From an uncultured Mediterraneibacter sp. (lineage in GTDB: Bacteria > Bacillota > Clostridia > Lachnospirales > Lachnospiraceae): a DNA stretch of 62,675 nt. The stretch lies in the NCBI RefSeq assembly GCF_944377805.1, contig NZ_CALWFZ010000011.1:1-62675 (forward strand), given 5' to 3'. Made by a program: the position numbers and the translations under genes. This document shows, piece after piece, positions 51,915-60,606 of this stretch. Numbering within the stretch: the first letter of the stretch is position 1; the number at the start of each line of letters is the position of its first letter. The notes under the pieces are model-generated. The model was not told where the DNA came from and did no database searches. It saw only the letters and a list, made by a program, of their open reading frames with translations.

Positions 51915-52413
51915 TTATAGCATCTCCTTTCTTAACACTTTCCTGAGGCTGTGAGAACATATCGCTGTATGCCTGGAACATGTCTCTTTGCTCCGGCGTA
52001 AGCATGCCGGAGATCAGCTCCATAGGATCAAAGAGAGAGCCGGAATCAGAGTCCTGCCCATCTGTATCGGACTGGGACGCCCGCATCATGTCCATGACGG
52101 ACATCATTTCCTGTATATTGATAATTGTATCGAGCATCGAGATCTGCTGAGGGTTCAGATAAGGCCTGAAACGATTCAGCATATCAATAGGAGAAGATGG
52201 TCTGTCCTCGGGAAAAGCCTGAGCCTGTATGCCGTGGTTCCCATAGCCAAAGAGCCGGACAGCTTCTCTTAGTTCCATATATTTGACGAGCGCTGCCAGC
52301 ATCTTCCGCCTTGCCACAGGCGCATAGGGAATGAGGAGTTTCATCAGCTGAAGTTCCGGTGTTGTGACAAGCTCATCAAAAGGCGTCATTGGCCCGGGCA
52401 GATCCTTATCCAT
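51820..52413 (-). CDS. hypothetical protein, helical, paired with the small downstream gene
   Basis: A 197-residue soluble protein: FDELVTTPELQLMKLLIPYA, RRKMLAALVKYMELREAVRL, ISMLDTIINIQEMMSVMDMM, then LTPEQRDMFQAYSDMF and a low-complexity Glu/Gly/Asp C-terminus that overlaps the next gene by 95 bp. The family is not identified. The start at 52413 has only a weak ribosome site (GCATCTGTGAA), so it is less certain than the frame. Confidence 0.7.
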   Translation of the reverse strand: MDKDLPGPMTPFDELVTTPELQLMKLLIPYAPVARRKMLAALVKYMELREAVRLFGYGNHGIQAQAFPEDRPSSPIDMLNRFRPYLNPQQISMLDTIINIQEMMSVMDMMRASQSDTDGQDSDSGSLFDPMELISGMLTPEQRDMFQAYSDMFSQPQESVKKGDAINEQRMDEQSGNEEYRTGEAGTDSDGGRTDFG

Positions 52414-52590
52414 TTCACAGATGCTCCTGCATATAGCGTTGTAAATATATATGTGGTTTTGTATAGAAATATGTATTCTGGAAAAGCTTTTTAGATGAAA
52501 ATATATTTTGAATCAGCCATCCTCTTTTTGTCAAGGAGGACCGGAGTTCATAAAATAATATATGGAACAAAGAGAAAGGAATAAAAGACT

Positions 52591-52743
52591 ATGTCAAGAA
52601 AGCTTATTATCGATGGTAATGCAGTTTATGAAATTGATGAGGAGTGTATGCTGAGAAATCGTCTGGATGGAAAAGAAAAGAAAACAGACCGCAGTAAAAG
52701 CGAGATACACAAGAGTATGGTCGAACAGAAGAAAAGCAAATGA
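52591..52743 (+). CDS. 50-residue basic small protein
   Basis: ATG 52591 to TGA 52743 reads MSRKLIIDGNAVYEIDEECM and continues LRNRLDGKEKKTDRSKSEIH to KKSK. AAAGGAAT precedes it, and a terminator (52803-52834) follows, so it forms a single-gene unit. The composition is charged with a basic C-terminal half, possibly nucleic-acid or membrane binding. Function unknown. Confidence 0.65.
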   Translation: MSRKLIIDGNAVYEIDEECMLRNRLDGKEKKTDRSKSEIHKSMVEQKKSK

Positions 52744-52802
52744 CAGAAAGGGCAGGATGCGCGGCAGGGAGCGCTCCCAATAAAGAAGCGCTTTTACAGT
52801 AC

Positions 52803-52834
52803 ACGGCATAGTCGGTTCTGGCTATGCCGTTTTG
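52803..52834 (+). terminator. terminator after the 50-residue protein gene
   Basis: ACGGCATAG (52803-52811) pairs with CTATGCCGT (52822-52830), 10-nt loop, followed by TTTG. Confidence 0.7.
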
Positions 52835-52904
52835 CTGTCTGTCTGGAGGCTTGGAATTGTGATGGAATGAAAGTGATCAACAATTGCTTTTGCCCATTGC
52901 AATT

Positions 52905-52942
52905 AAGAGGGGCTATCAGCTTCCCGCTGATAGCCCCTCTTT
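52905..52942 (-). terminator. long perfect hairpin after the Cys/Gly-rich protein gene
   Basis: AAGAGGGGCTATCAGC (52905-52920) and its exact complement (52926-52941) form a 16-bp stem with a 5-nt loop. It lies 25 bp beyond the stop of the minus-strand gene. The U-run is weak on both strands. Confidence 0.65.
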
Positions 52943-52966
52943 CGCTGTCACATTCTGTTCTGGTGA

Positions 52967-53179
52967 TTAGCATCCGCATCCGTTTCCGCCAAATCCACCG
53001 CAGCAGAAGAGCAGAAGGATGATCCACAGACAGCTGTTGTCATTGCCGCATCCGTTGCTGAAGCCGCTTCCGCCGCATCCGCCGCAGCAGCAAAGCAGGA
53101 TAATGATCCAAAGGCAGGAAGACATTCCGTTTCCGTTGTCGCATCCGCATCCACAGTTTGTAGCAGTTAAATCACTCAT
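52967..53179 (-). CDS. Cys/Gly-rich hydrophobic microprotein
   Basis: A 70-residue protein: MSDLTATNCGCGCDNGNGMS, then two similar blocks SCLWIIILLCCCGGCGGSGF and SCLWIILLLFCCGGFGGNGC. It contains well over a dozen cysteines and two short hydrophobic segments. The repeated half suggests internal duplication. It resembles the small Cys/Gly-rich proteins seen in spore-forming Firmicutes (YjcZ-like or coat-associated), which is inference. GGAGGATTTAAC precedes the ATG. Confidence 0.7.
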   Translation of the reverse strand: MSDLTATNCGCGCDNGNGMSSCLWIIILLCCCGGCGGSGFSNGCGNDNSCLWIILLLFCCGGFGGNGCGC

Positions 53180-53294
53180 GTTAAATCCTCCAATAAGATT
53201 ATTATTTACAGTTCTATAGTATGCGGGGAGGGAAAAAGTGTGAGTGGGACGAAAACACTGTTTTGTGAATATTCTTATTAAAAAAGGATTAATC

Positions 53295-54203
53295 ATGAAA
53301 TGGGTAAAACAGTCAGTCGGATATTGGTGTGAGGAGATAAAGGAGAATAAAGCGGCAGGAGAAGGGATTTGTGCCGCTGTTCTTGATACCGGTATTTCCA
53401 GACATCCTGATTTTGGAGATCGCATAACAGCATTTAGAGATTTTACCGGAAAGGGTGCCTCCTGTTATGACGACAGCGGACACGGCACTCACGTTGGTGG
53501 GATTCTCGCCGGAGACGGCAGACTTTCGGGAGGCGCGTATGCCGGCATGGCGCCGAAAACCTCTCTGCTTATAGCAAAAGTGCTGGATCATGAGGGAAAC
53601 GGAAATGTTGAAAATGTAATAAAGGGAATTGACTGGATATTAAAAGAGAGAAAAGCGTATCAGCTCCGAATCGTAAATATTTCGGTAGGAACTCAGCCGG
53701 AACTGGAAAAATGCCAGAAGCGGCAGCTCTTAGAAGCGGTGGAAGAACTCTGGGATCAGGGGCTGGTTGTGGTCGTTTCGGCCGGCAATTACGGACCGGC
53801 AGAAGGAACGGTGGCTGTTCCGGGCAATAGTCCGAAAGTTATAACAGTTGGTGTTCCGGACAGTACCTCGGCGGCCGGACGTGCCAAGAGAAGCAGTATA
53901 AACTATTCCGGGAGAGGGCCCACTGTAAGATGTGTGATAAAGCCAGATGTTTTCGCTCCGGGAACGGGAATCATAAGCTGTAATGCCAGATATGGTATGG
54001 CGGGGGAACCGGCGTATGTGATGAAGACGGGAACCTCGATGGCGACCCCGGTCGTTTCAGGGGCGATAGCCTGTCTCCTGTCCAAATATCCGGATATGAC
54101 GAATGTGGAAGTAAAACTGAAACTGAGGGAATCCTGCATAAAAAGCCCCGGAACCGAGGCTGGATGGGGGATGCTGAATGTGGCGGGACTGCTGAGAGCA
54201 TAG
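53295..54203 (+). CDS. intracellular subtilisin-like serine protease (S8)
   Basis: A 302-residue protease with the triad Asp31 (AVLDTGIS), His63 (DDSGHGTHVGGILAG) and Ser in MKTGTSMATPVVSGAIACLL (about 253); the oxyanion Asn is in VVSAGNYGPAEG. There is no signal peptide or propeptide, so it acts in the cytoplasm like intracellular serine proteases or the ORF-type subtilases of Clostridia. ATG 53295 has AAGGA upstream. An inverted repeat at 54214-54263 follows. Confidence 0.9.
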   Translation: MKWVKQSVGYWCEEIKENKAAGEGICAAVLDTGISRHPDFGDRITAFRDFTGKGASCYDDSGHGTHVGGILAGDGRLSGGAYAGMAPKTSLLIAKVLDHEGNGNVENVIKGIDWILKERKAYQLRIVNISVGTQPELEKCQKRQLLEAVEELWDQGLVVVVSAGNYGPAEGTVAVPGNSPKVITVGVPDSTSAAGRAKRSSINYSGRGPTVRCVIKPDVFAPGTGIISCNARYGMAGEPAYVMKTGTSMATPVVSGAIACLLSKYPDMTNVEVKLKLRESCIKSPGTEAGWGMLNVAGLLRA

Positions 54204-54213
54204 GGGAAGACAT

Positions 54214-54272
54214 GAAGCAGGTATGGGTGTCAAGAAAAAACACTTGACAGCCATACCTGCTTCGTGTATGAT
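54214..54272 (+). promoter_or_regulatory. ylxM-ffh promoter embedded in a 21-nt inverted repeat
   Basis: The arms 54214-54234 and 54243-54263 are complementary except for one central G-G mismatch, with an A-rich 8-nt loop. The right arm contains a consensus promoter: TTGACA (54244-54249), 17 bp, TATGAT (54267-54272). The start would be near 54279, leaving a leader of about 10 nt holding GAGGTGA. The repeat may end the protease transcript or serve as an operator. Confidence 0.7.
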
Positions 54273-54288
54273 AGCAGAGGTGACTGTG

Positions 54289-54639
54289 ATGAATAAGATT
54301 TTAGAGCAGGCTTTATTGTATGATTTTTATGGAGAACTTCTCACTGCCCATCAGAAAGAAGTTTATGAACAGTTTGTTCTCGACGATCTCTCGCTAAGTG
54401 AGATTGCCGAAGATGCCGGGATCAGCCGGCAGGGCGTGCATGATCTGGTTCGGCGATGTCAGAAATCGCTGGAAGGCTATGAGGCAAAACTTCATCTGGT
54501 GGAGCGTTTTCTCTCTGTGAAAGAGAAGGTGAATCAGATCGATGCGGTATTGGAAGAGTGGGAAGCTGATAAAAAGAACCCGGAGGAGATCGTGAAAAGA
54601 ATTCGCAAAATATCGGACGCGATCATCGAAGAATTATAG
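54289..54639 (+). CDS. ylxM: YlxM, SRP-associated helix-turn-helix protein
   Basis: A 116-residue UPF0122 protein: LEQALLYDFYGELLTAHQKE, VYEQFVLDDLSLSEIAEDAG, ISRQGVHDLVRRCQKSLEGY, a sigma-factor-like helix-turn-helix. YlxM genes precede ffh in Firmicutes and the protein is thought to modulate the signal recognition particle. ATG 54289 has GAGGTGA upstream; the GTG at 54223 lies inside the hairpin. Confidence 0.92.
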   Translation: MNKILEQALLYDFYGELLTAHQKEVYEQFVLDDLSLSEIAEDAGISRQGVHDLVRRCQKSLEGYEAKLHLVERFLSVKEKVNQIDAVLEEWEADKKNPEEIVKRIRKISDAIIEEL

Positions 54640-54651
54640 AGGAACAATATA

Positions 54652-56013
54652 ATGGCATTTGACAGTTTAACTGAGAAACTACAAAATGTATTCCGGAACC
54701 TTCGCAGCAAAGGACGCCTGACCGAAGACGACGTCAGGGCGGCGCTAAAAGAAGTGAAGATGGCTCTCCTTGAGGCAGATGTCAATTTTAAGGTGGTAAA
54801 GAGCTTTATTAAAGACGTCCAGGAGCGCGCTGTGGGGCAGGACGTGATGAATGGTCTGAACCCGGGGCAGATGGTCATTAAGATCGTTAACGAGGAACTT
54901 GTGAAACTCATGGGTTCGGAAACGACTGAGATCAGGCTTCAGCCCGGAAGCGCCATGACTGTTATCATGATGGCAGGTCTTCAGGGCGCCGGTAAGACGA
55001 CCACCACTGCCAAGCTGGCGGGGAAATTCAAGCTGAAGGGCAAAAAGCCCCTCCTTGTCGCCTGTGATGTCTACCGTCCGGCAGCTATTAAACAGCTTCA
55101 GATTAATGGGGAAAAACAGGGCGTAGAAGTGTTCTCTATGGGAGATAAGAACCGCCCTGTGGATATTGCCAGGGCAGCAGTCCAGCATGCAGAGAAAAAC
55201 GGAAACAATATCGTGATCCTCGATACAGCCGGGCGCCTCCACATTGATGAGGATATGATGACCGAACTCCGGGAGATTAAGGAAGCGGTGGAGGTTCATC
55301 AGACTATTCTCGTGGTGGACGCCATGACGGGGCAGGATGCGGTGAATGTGGCCGGAACCTTTCATGAAAAAATTGGGATCGACGGAGTAATCGTCACAAA
55401 GTTGGACGGAGACACGAGAGGCGGTGCAGCCCTTTCCATCAAGGCTGTGACCGGCAGGCCGATTCTCTATGTCGGTATGGGAGAGAAGCTTTCTGATCTG
55501 GAACAGTTCTATCCGGATCGCATGGCGTCCCGTATTCTCGGCATGGGTGATGTGCTTACATTGATAGAAAAGGCCGGAGCGGAGATGGATCAGGAGAAAG
55601 CCGCGAAGATGGCCGACAAGATGAAGAAGGCCCAGTTTGACTTCGACGACTATCTGGAGAGTATGGAACAGATGCGTAAAATGGGCGGTCTTTCCAGTAT
55701 TATGAGTATGATGCCGGGGCTGGGAGGCCTTGGGGGAAAAGGAAAGATGCCGGATCTCGACTCAGAGGAAAATGAGAAGAAGATGGCGAGAATGGAGGCC
55801 ATGATTCATTCGATGACCCCGGAGGAGCGTGGCAACCCGGATCTTTTGAATCCTTCCAGGAAACATCGGATCGCAAGGGGAGCCGGCGTCGATATTGCCG
55901 AGGTCAACCGCATGGTAAAACAATTTAACGAATCCAGGAAGATGATGAAGAAGCTCCCTGGAATGCTGGGTGGAAAAGGTGGTAAAAAGGGCAGATTCAG
56001 GCTTCCCTTTTGA
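54652..56013 (+). CDS. ffh: Ffh, signal recognition particle GTPase
   Basis: A 453-residue SRP54. N domain (1 to about 85), G domain with GLQGAGKTTTTAKLAGKF, DVYRPAAIKQL, ILDTAGRLHIDEDM and TKLDGDTRGGAALS, then the Met-rich M domain (about 300-453; QMRKMGGLSSIMSMMPGLGG) that binds the RNA and signal peptides. It targets nascent membrane and secreted proteins. It lies 12 nt after ylxM. The SRP RNA gene is not in this window. Confidence 0.97.
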   Translation: MAFDSLTEKLQNVFRNLRSKGRLTEDDVRAALKEVKMALLEADVNFKVVKSFIKDVQERAVGQDVMNGLNPGQMVIKIVNEELVKLMGSETTEIRLQPGSAMTVIMMAGLQGAGKTTTTAKLAGKFKLKGKKPLLVACDVYRPAAIKQLQINGEKQGVEVFSMGDKNRPVDIARAAVQHAEKNGNNIVILDTAGRLHIDEDMMTELREIKEAVEVHQTILVVDAMTGQDAVNVAGTFHEKIGIDGVIVTKLDGDTRGGAALSIKAVTGRPILYVGMGEKLSDLEQFYPDRMASRILGMGDVLTLIEKAGAEMDQEKAAKMADKMKKAQFDFDDYLESMEQMRKMGGLSSIMSMMPGLGGLGGKGKMPDLDSEENEKKMARMEAMIHSMTPEERGNPDLLNPSRKHRIARGAGVDIAEVNRMVKQFNESRKMMKKLPGMLGGKGGKKGRFRLPF

Positions 56014-56108
56014 CACATAGATCATGCCGGAAGCCGCTGTATGAAAGTACGGCAGAAAGAAGGCACAATCAACAAACAAAAAGAAAAATAAATTAAGAGG
56101 TGAAAGAA

Positions 56109-56354
56109 ATGGCAGTAAAGATCAGATTAAGAAGAATGGGACAGAAGAAAGCTCCTTTTTACAGAATTGTGGTAGCTGACTCCAGATCCCCGAGAGACGG
56201 AAGATTCATTGAGGAGATTGGAACATATGATCCGAATCAGGAGCCGAGCGCTATCAAAGTCAACGAAGAGGCGGCTAAAAAATGGCTGAACAATGGTGCT
56301 CAGCCGACAGAGGTTGTAGGGAAAATCTTTAAAGCGGCAGGTATCGAGAAATAG
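56109..56354 (+). CDS. rpsP: 30S ribosomal protein S16
   Basis: An 81-residue protein: [56 protein letters not shown] 56109 has AGAGGTGA upstream; the ATG at 56100 lies within it. First ribosomal gene of the rpsP-khpA-rimM-trmD-rplS block. Confidence 0.97.
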   Translation: MAVKIRLRRMGQKKAPFYRIVVADSRSPRDGRFIEEIGTYDPNQEPSAIKVNEEAAKKWLNNGAQPTEVVGKIFKAAGIEK

Positions 56355-56381
56355 GTTTGACTTCGCGGAGGTGCGGGTACA

Positions 56382-56609
56382 ATGAAAGAATTAGTTGAAG
56401 TGATCGCAAAGGCGCTGGTAGATCATCCGGATGAAGTCTCAGTCAATGAGAGACAGGAAGGCCGCACTACAGTGCTCGAGCTCCATGTGGCAGACGGCGA
56501 CATGGGCAAAGTGATCGGAAAGCAGGGGCGCATAGCAAAAGCGATCCGCTCTGTTGTGAAGGCGGCTGCGGCAAAGGAAAACCAGAGAGTCGTTGTCGAC
56601 ATAGTATAA
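56382..56609 (+). CDS. khpA: KhpA, KH-domain RNA-binding protein
   Basis: A 75-residue YlqC-family protein: LVEVIAKALVDHPDEVSVNE, then the KH signature MGKVIGKQGRIAKAIRSVVK. It pairs with KhpB/Jag in RNA binding linked to cell-division control in Firmicutes. GGAGGTGCGGGT precedes the ATG. Confidence 0.94.
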   Translation: MKELVEVIAKALVDHPDEVSVNERQEGRTTVLELHVADGDMGKVIGKQGRIAKAIRSVVKAAAAKENQRVVVDIV

Positions 56610-56618
56610 GACTGAGTC

Positions 56619-56665
56619 AGGGGAGGGCGTTCCACTGTGGAGAGCCTGCCCCTTTCTTTTTACGG
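56619..56665 (+). terminator. hairpin with U-run between khpA and rimM
   Basis: An imperfect GC-rich hairpin (arms around 56619-56628 and 56644-56653, AGGGGAGGGC with GCCTGCCCCT) is followed by TTCTTTTT. It may partly end the ribosomal transcript, as rimM lies about 50 nt downstream. Confidence 0.5.
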
Positions 56666-56708
56666 GGTTTTTGCAGTTGGAAGACGGAGAGTAGAAGGAA
56701 GGTTGAGA

Positions 56709-57212
56709 ATGGAACAGTTTCTTCAGGTGGGAGTGATCTCTTCCACACATGGAATTCGGGGTGAGGTAAAAGTGTTTCCGACGACGGACGATGCATCCCG
56801 ATTTAAAAAACTGAAAAAAGTACTGTTGGATACCGGGAGCGAAAGGATGGAGCTGGAAATCCGCTCCGTGCGGTTTTTCAAACAGTTTGTGATCGTTAAG
56901 TTTCAAGGGCTTGACAGTATAAATGATGTGGAAAAATATAAAGGGAAAAGCCTTTTTGTGTCCCGCGAAAATGCGGTAAAGCTGGAAAAAGATGAGTACT
57001 ATATTGCGGATCTGATTGATATGGAAGTGCATACGAAGGAAGGATATTTCGGAGTGTTAAGGGATGTTATGCAGACCGGAGCCAACGAAGTCTATGTCAT
57101 AGATTCCGGGGAACACGGGGAAGTGCTTGTGCCGGCTATCCGTCAATGTATCCTGGATGTGGATGTCGAAAACAGGAAGATGAAGATACAACTGATGGAG
57201 GGGCTGATCTGA
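56709..57212 (+). CDS. rimM: RimM, 16S rRNA processing/30S maturation factor
   Basis: A 167-residue protein: [40 protein letters not shown], and the PRC-barrel part [42 protein letters not shown] 56709 has GGAAGG upstream; an upstream in-frame GTG (56637) lies in the hairpin region. It overlaps trmD by 1 nt. Confidence 0.95.
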   Translation: MEQFLQVGVISSTHGIRGEVKVFPTTDDASRFKKLKKVLLDTGSERMELEIRSVRFFKQFVIVKFQGLDSINDVEKYKGKSLFVSRENAVKLEKDEYYIADLIDMEVHTKEGYFGVLRDVMQTGANEVYVIDSGEHGEVLVPAIRQCILDVDVENRKMKIQLMEGLI

Positions 57213-57991
57213 TGAATTTTCATATACTTACATTATTTCCTGAAATGGTACAGAATACCCTGAAAACAAGTATTACAGGAAGGGCGGTGAATGCCGGACA
57301 TCTCTCGATCAATGCGGTCAATATCCGGGATTACGCATTCAATAAGCACCAGAGTGTGGACGACTATCCTTACGGCGGCGGAGCGGGAATGCTGATGCAG
57401 GCGGAGCCCGTATATCTTGCCTATGAGGCCGTAAAAGAGAAGATCGGAGGGAGGCGTCCCCGGACTGTATATCTGTCGCCTCAGGGCAATGTGTTTAACC
57501 AGAAGATGGCAGAGGAGTTTTCGGAGGAGGAAGACCTGATTCTGCTGTGCGGCCATTATGAGGGGATCGATGAACGGGTTTTGGAAGAAATCGTGACAGA
57601 CTATGTATCCATCGGAGACTATGTGCTGACAGGCGGTGAACTGCCGGCAATGGTCATGGTTGACGCCATATCCCGGCTGATCCCGGGAGTGCTTCATAAT
57701 GATGTGTCCGCGGAATTTGAATCATTTCAAGATAATCTTCTGGAATATCCGCAGTATTCCAGACCGGAAGATTGGCGTGGCAAAAAGGTGCCGCCGGTGC
57801 TTCTGTCAGGGCATCATGCCAACATCGAGAGATGGCGCCGTGAGCAGTCTATTATCAGAACTTATGAGAGAAGGCCGGATCTGTTGAAGAAGAGCTGTCT
57901 GACAGAGAAAGAACGGCTCTGGTTCAGCCAGTGGCTGAGTGAAAACAATGAAAAGACTCGGAGTGATAGTAAGTCAGAAAATGAAGATTAG
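57212..57991 (+). CDS. trmD: TrmD, tRNA (guanine-37-N1)-methyltransferase
   Basis: A 259-residue SPOUT enzyme: [79 protein letters not shown] (trefoil knot), [20 protein letters not shown]. It methylates G37 of tRNAs to prevent frameshifting. ATG overlaps the rimM stop as TGATG. Confidence 0.97.
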   Translation: MNFHILTLFPEMVQNTLKTSITGRAVNAGHLSINAVNIRDYAFNKHQSVDDYPYGGGAGMLMQAEPVYLAYEAVKEKIGGRRPRTVYLSPQGNVFNQKMAEEFSEEEDLILLCGHYEGIDERVLEEIVTDYVSIGDYVLTGGELPAMVMVDAISRLIPGVLHNDVSAEFESFQDNLLEYPQYSRPEDWRGKKVPPVLLSGHHANIERWRREQSIIRTYERRPDLLKKSCLTEKERLWFSQWLSENNEKTRSDSKSENED

Positions 57992-57994
57992 GGC

Positions 57995-58105
57995 TTGAAA
58001 ATCCTGTTGAGATATGGTAAACTACAACAGTTGTGAAAAGAAGAGCGATGGTCCTCTGGCACAAGCAGGTGTTAAGAACGTCAAATATGAAGGAGGTCAC
58101 ACAAA
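57995..58105 (+). promoter_or_regulatory. rplS promoter and candidate L19 leader RNA
   Basis: Promoter: TTGAAA (57995-58000), 17 bp, extended -10 TGG-TAAACT (hexamer 58018-58023), just after trmD. The 75-nt leader that follows, with GGTCCTCTGGCAC and AGGTGTTAAGAACGTC before AAGGAGGT, sits where Firmicutes carry the autoregulatory L19 leader. I could not verify the consensus. Confidence 0.5.
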
Positions 58106-58453
58106 ATGAACGAGATCATTAAGAAGATCGAAGCTGAGCAGTTAAAAGAAAACGCGCCGGAATTTAATGTTGGCGATACGGTGAGAGTACACGCTAAGAT
58201 TAAAGAGGGTAACCGCGAGAGAATCCAGGTTTTTGAGGGAACTGTCCTCAAGAAACAGGGCGGCGGCGTAAGAGCTACTTTCACAGTAAGAAAGACATCC
58301 AACGGAATCGGTGTTGAAAAGACATGGCCGATCCATTCTCCACATGTAGAAAAGGTAGAGGTTGTTCGCAGAGGTAAAGTCAGAAGAGCAAAACTGAACT
58401 ACTTGAGACAACGTGTAGGAAAAGCTGCAAAAGTAAAAGAATTAGTAAAATAG
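58106..58453 (+). CDS. rplS: 50S ribosomal protein L19
   Basis: A 115-residue protein: [88 protein letters not shown] precedes the ATG. It has its own promoter and terminator. Confidence 0.97.
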   Translation: MNEIIKKIEAEQLKENAPEFNVGDTVRVHAKIKEGNRERIQVFEGTVLKKQGGGVRATFTVRKTSNGIGVEKTWPIHSPHVEKVEVVRRGKVRRAKLNYLRQRVGKAAKVKELVK

Positions 58454-58463
58454 TAACTGAGAG

Positions 58464-58499
58464 AGGGACAATTACAGAATATGTATATTGTCCCTTTTT
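58464..58499 (+). terminator. intrinsic terminator of rplS
   Basis: AGGGACAAT (58464-58472) pairs with ATTGTCCCT (58487-58495), then TTTT. Confidence 0.88.
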
Positions 58500-58526
58500 A
58501 AATATTATATCTGATCCGGAGGAACT

Positions 58527-59192
58527 ATGCAGGATTTGAATTTTAGAAAAAAGCGCAGAAAAAAATCAGACAGGACGCGGAGGCGCGCGAAGAAGTCTGC
58601 GGGGAGTACTCTGCATTTTGAAAACAGCAAGGCGCCTCTTCATTTCGCTCGGGAAAAAGCAGGCGGGAAGAGAAGGAATGTCAAAGAGCTCGTCTTCTGG
58701 GGCGTAGAAATTCTGATTGTCTGTATGACAGCCGTGCTTCTGGTGGCGGCATTCGGGCAGCGCGTAAGCACAGCGGGGGATTCTATGGCTCCAGCTTTGA
58801 AAAACGGAGATGTACTGTTGATCAACCATTTCATTTACAATATAAAAGATCCTGCGAGAGGAGATATTGTTGCTTTCCGCCAGGATGAGAGCGGGCATTA
58901 TCTGGTAAAACGTGTGGTAGGACTTCCCGGAGAGACTGTGCAGATTGTGGACGGCAAAGTGCTCATAGATGGAGAGGAACTCACGGAGGATATTTATGTG
59001 TCTGACATCGAATATGCCGGAGAGGCGGAGCAGCCTGTGGAACTGGGAGAAGATGAGTTTTTTGTAATGGGGGATAACCAGGAGGCCAGCGATGACAGCA
59101 GGCTGCCAAGTATCGGAAATATCAAAAAAGACGACATTTTCGGACAGGCGTGGTTCATCGTAAGCCCCGGGGAAGATTTTGGTTTTATATAA
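58527..59192 (+). CDS. lepB: signal peptidase I (first copy), long basic N-terminus
   Basis: A 221-residue type I signal peptidase. A very basic cytoplasmic N-terminus (about 1-55, many Lys/Arg) precedes one transmembrane helix (ELVFWGVEILIVCMTAVLLV). Catalytic Ser in AGDSMAPALKNGDVLLINH, Lys in HYLVKRVVGLPGETV, then GEDEFFVMGDNQEASDDSR. It removes signal peptides on the outer face. GGAGGAACT lies upstream. Confidence 0.93.
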   Translation: MQDLNFRKKRRKKSDRTRRRAKKSAGSTLHFENSKAPLHFAREKAGGKRRNVKELVFWGVEILIVCMTAVLLVAAFGQRVSTAGDSMAPALKNGDVLLINHFIYNIKDPARGDIVAFRQDESGHYLVKRVVGLPGETVQIVDGKVLIDGEELTEDIYVSDIEYAGEAEQPVELGEDEFFVMGDNQEASDDSRLPSIGNIKKDDIFGQAWFIVSPGEDFGFI

Positions 59193-59203
59193 GGAGGAAA
59201 AAC

Positions 59204-60049
59204 ATGCATTTTCAGTGGTATCCGGGGCACATGACAAAGGCCCGGCGGATGATGCAGGAAAATATAAAGTTAATCGATCTGATCATTGAGTTAGTGGATG
59301 CGAGGATCCCGCTCTCAAGCCGTAATCCGGACATCGATGATCTGGGCAGAGGAAAGGCGAGGCTGATCCTGTTGAATAAGGCAGATCTGGCGGAAGAACG
59401 CTTAAATGACGCCTGGGCAGAGTACTTTAAGTCAAAAGGATATCTTGCGGTTAAGGTCAATTCTAAAAAAGGCGGTGGGATCAAGTCCATCCAGTCTGTG
59501 ATACAGGAGGCGTGCAGAGAGAAGACAGAACGTGATCGCAGGAGAGGGATCCTTAATCGACCGGTCCGCGCGATGGTTGTCGGTATTCCGAATGTGGGCA
59601 AGTCTACTTTTATCAACGCGCTCGCCGGAAAAGCCTGCGCTAAGACAGGAAATAAGCCTGGCGTGACAAAGGGAAAGCAGTGGATCAGATTAAATAAGAA
59701 TGTAGAGCTTCTGGACACTCCTGGGATACTCTGGCCCAAGTTTGAAGATCAGGAGGTGGGGCTGAAACTGGCTTTTATCGGTTCCATTAAGGATGAGATT
59801 CTCCAGACGGAGGAGCTGGGAGCAGAACTGATCCGGTATCTTAATCGGGCATACCCCGGTGTATTAGAGGAAAAATATACTATTCCGGGGTCGGAAGATC
59901 CTTACTGTTGTCTGAATGATATTGCCAAGAGCCGCCACTGTCTCGTACGGGGCAGCGAGCTCGACACAGGGAAGGCCGCGGGAATACTGCTGGATGATTT
60001 CCGGGGAGGAAGACTGGGAAGGATCACGCTGGAAGAACCGGAACTGTAA
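59204..60049 (+). CDS. rbgA: RbgA (YlqF), ribosome biogenesis GTPase
   Basis: A 281-residue circularly permuted GTPase: MHFQWYPGHMTKARRMMQEN, LVDARIPLSSRNPDIDDL, LLNKADLAE (G4), VVGIPNVGKSTFINALAGK (G1), GVTKGKQWIRLN, ELLDTPGILWPKF (G3). It works late in 50S assembly. ATG 59204 has AAGGAGG upstream. It lies between two signal peptidase genes. Confidence 0.96.
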   Translation: MHFQWYPGHMTKARRMMQENIKLIDLIIELVDARIPLSSRNPDIDDLGRGKARLILLNKADLAEERLNDAWAEYFKSKGYLAVKVNSKKGGGIKSIQSVIQEACREKTERDRRRGILNRPVRAMVVGIPNVGKSTFINALAGKACAKTGNKPGVTKGKQWIRLNKNVELLDTPGILWPKFEDQEVGLKLAFIGSIKDEILQTEELGAELIRYLNRAYPGVLEEKYTIPGSEDPYCCLNDIAKSRHCLVRGSELDTGKAAGILLDDFRGGRLGRITLEEPEL

Positions 60050-60069
60050 GGACAGGAAGGCAGGTATAC

Positions 60070-60606
60070 ATGAGAGGCATTATAAGAGAACTTATAGGTT
60101 GGCTTGTTTTTATCTTCATTGTGGTGGCGGCATCTTATCTTGTCGTCACTTTTGTAGGACAGAGGACTCAGGTGAGCGGAGAATCTATGGAAACAACTCT
60201 GTCAGACGGTGATCAGTTGATCGTAGACAAAATTTCCTATCGTTTCCGCGATCCGAAGCGCTATGACATTGTTGTATTCCCATACCGGTATGAAGAAAAT
60301 ACATATTATATCAAAAGAATCATCGGCCTGCCCGGAGAGACTGTGCAGATTGTGGACGGTACTGTCTATATCGACGGTCAGGTTCTGGGTGAACATTACG
60401 GTAATGAAACCATTGCGAATCCGGGAATAGCTGCCGATCCGATTACGCTGGGGGATGATGAATATTTTGTCCTGGGCGATAACCGCAATAACAGCCAGGA
60501 CAGTCGCACTGCCAATGTAGGACTGATACACAGAGATGAACTGATGGGACGGGCGTGGGTCCGGATCTGGCCATTTAATGATTTTGGGGTGATACGGCAT
60601 GAATAA
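60070..60606 (+). CDS. lepB: signal peptidase I (second copy)
   Basis: A 178-residue enzyme: one transmembrane helix (GWLVFIFIVVAASYLVVTFV), Ser in VSGESMETTLSDGDQLIVDK, Lys in TYYIKRIIGLPGETVQIVDG, and DEYFVLGDNRNNSQDSR. It lacks the long basic leader of the first copy. It overlaps the next gene by 8 nt. Confidence 0.94.
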   Translation: MRGIIRELIGWLVFIFIVVAASYLVVTFVGQRTQVSGESMETTLSDGDQLIVDKISYRFRDPKRYDIVVFPYRYEENTYYIKRIIGLPGETVQIVDGTVYIDGQVLGEHYGNETIANPGIAADPITLGDDEYFVLGDNRNNSQDSRTANVGLIHRDELMGRAWVRIWPFNDFGVIRHE

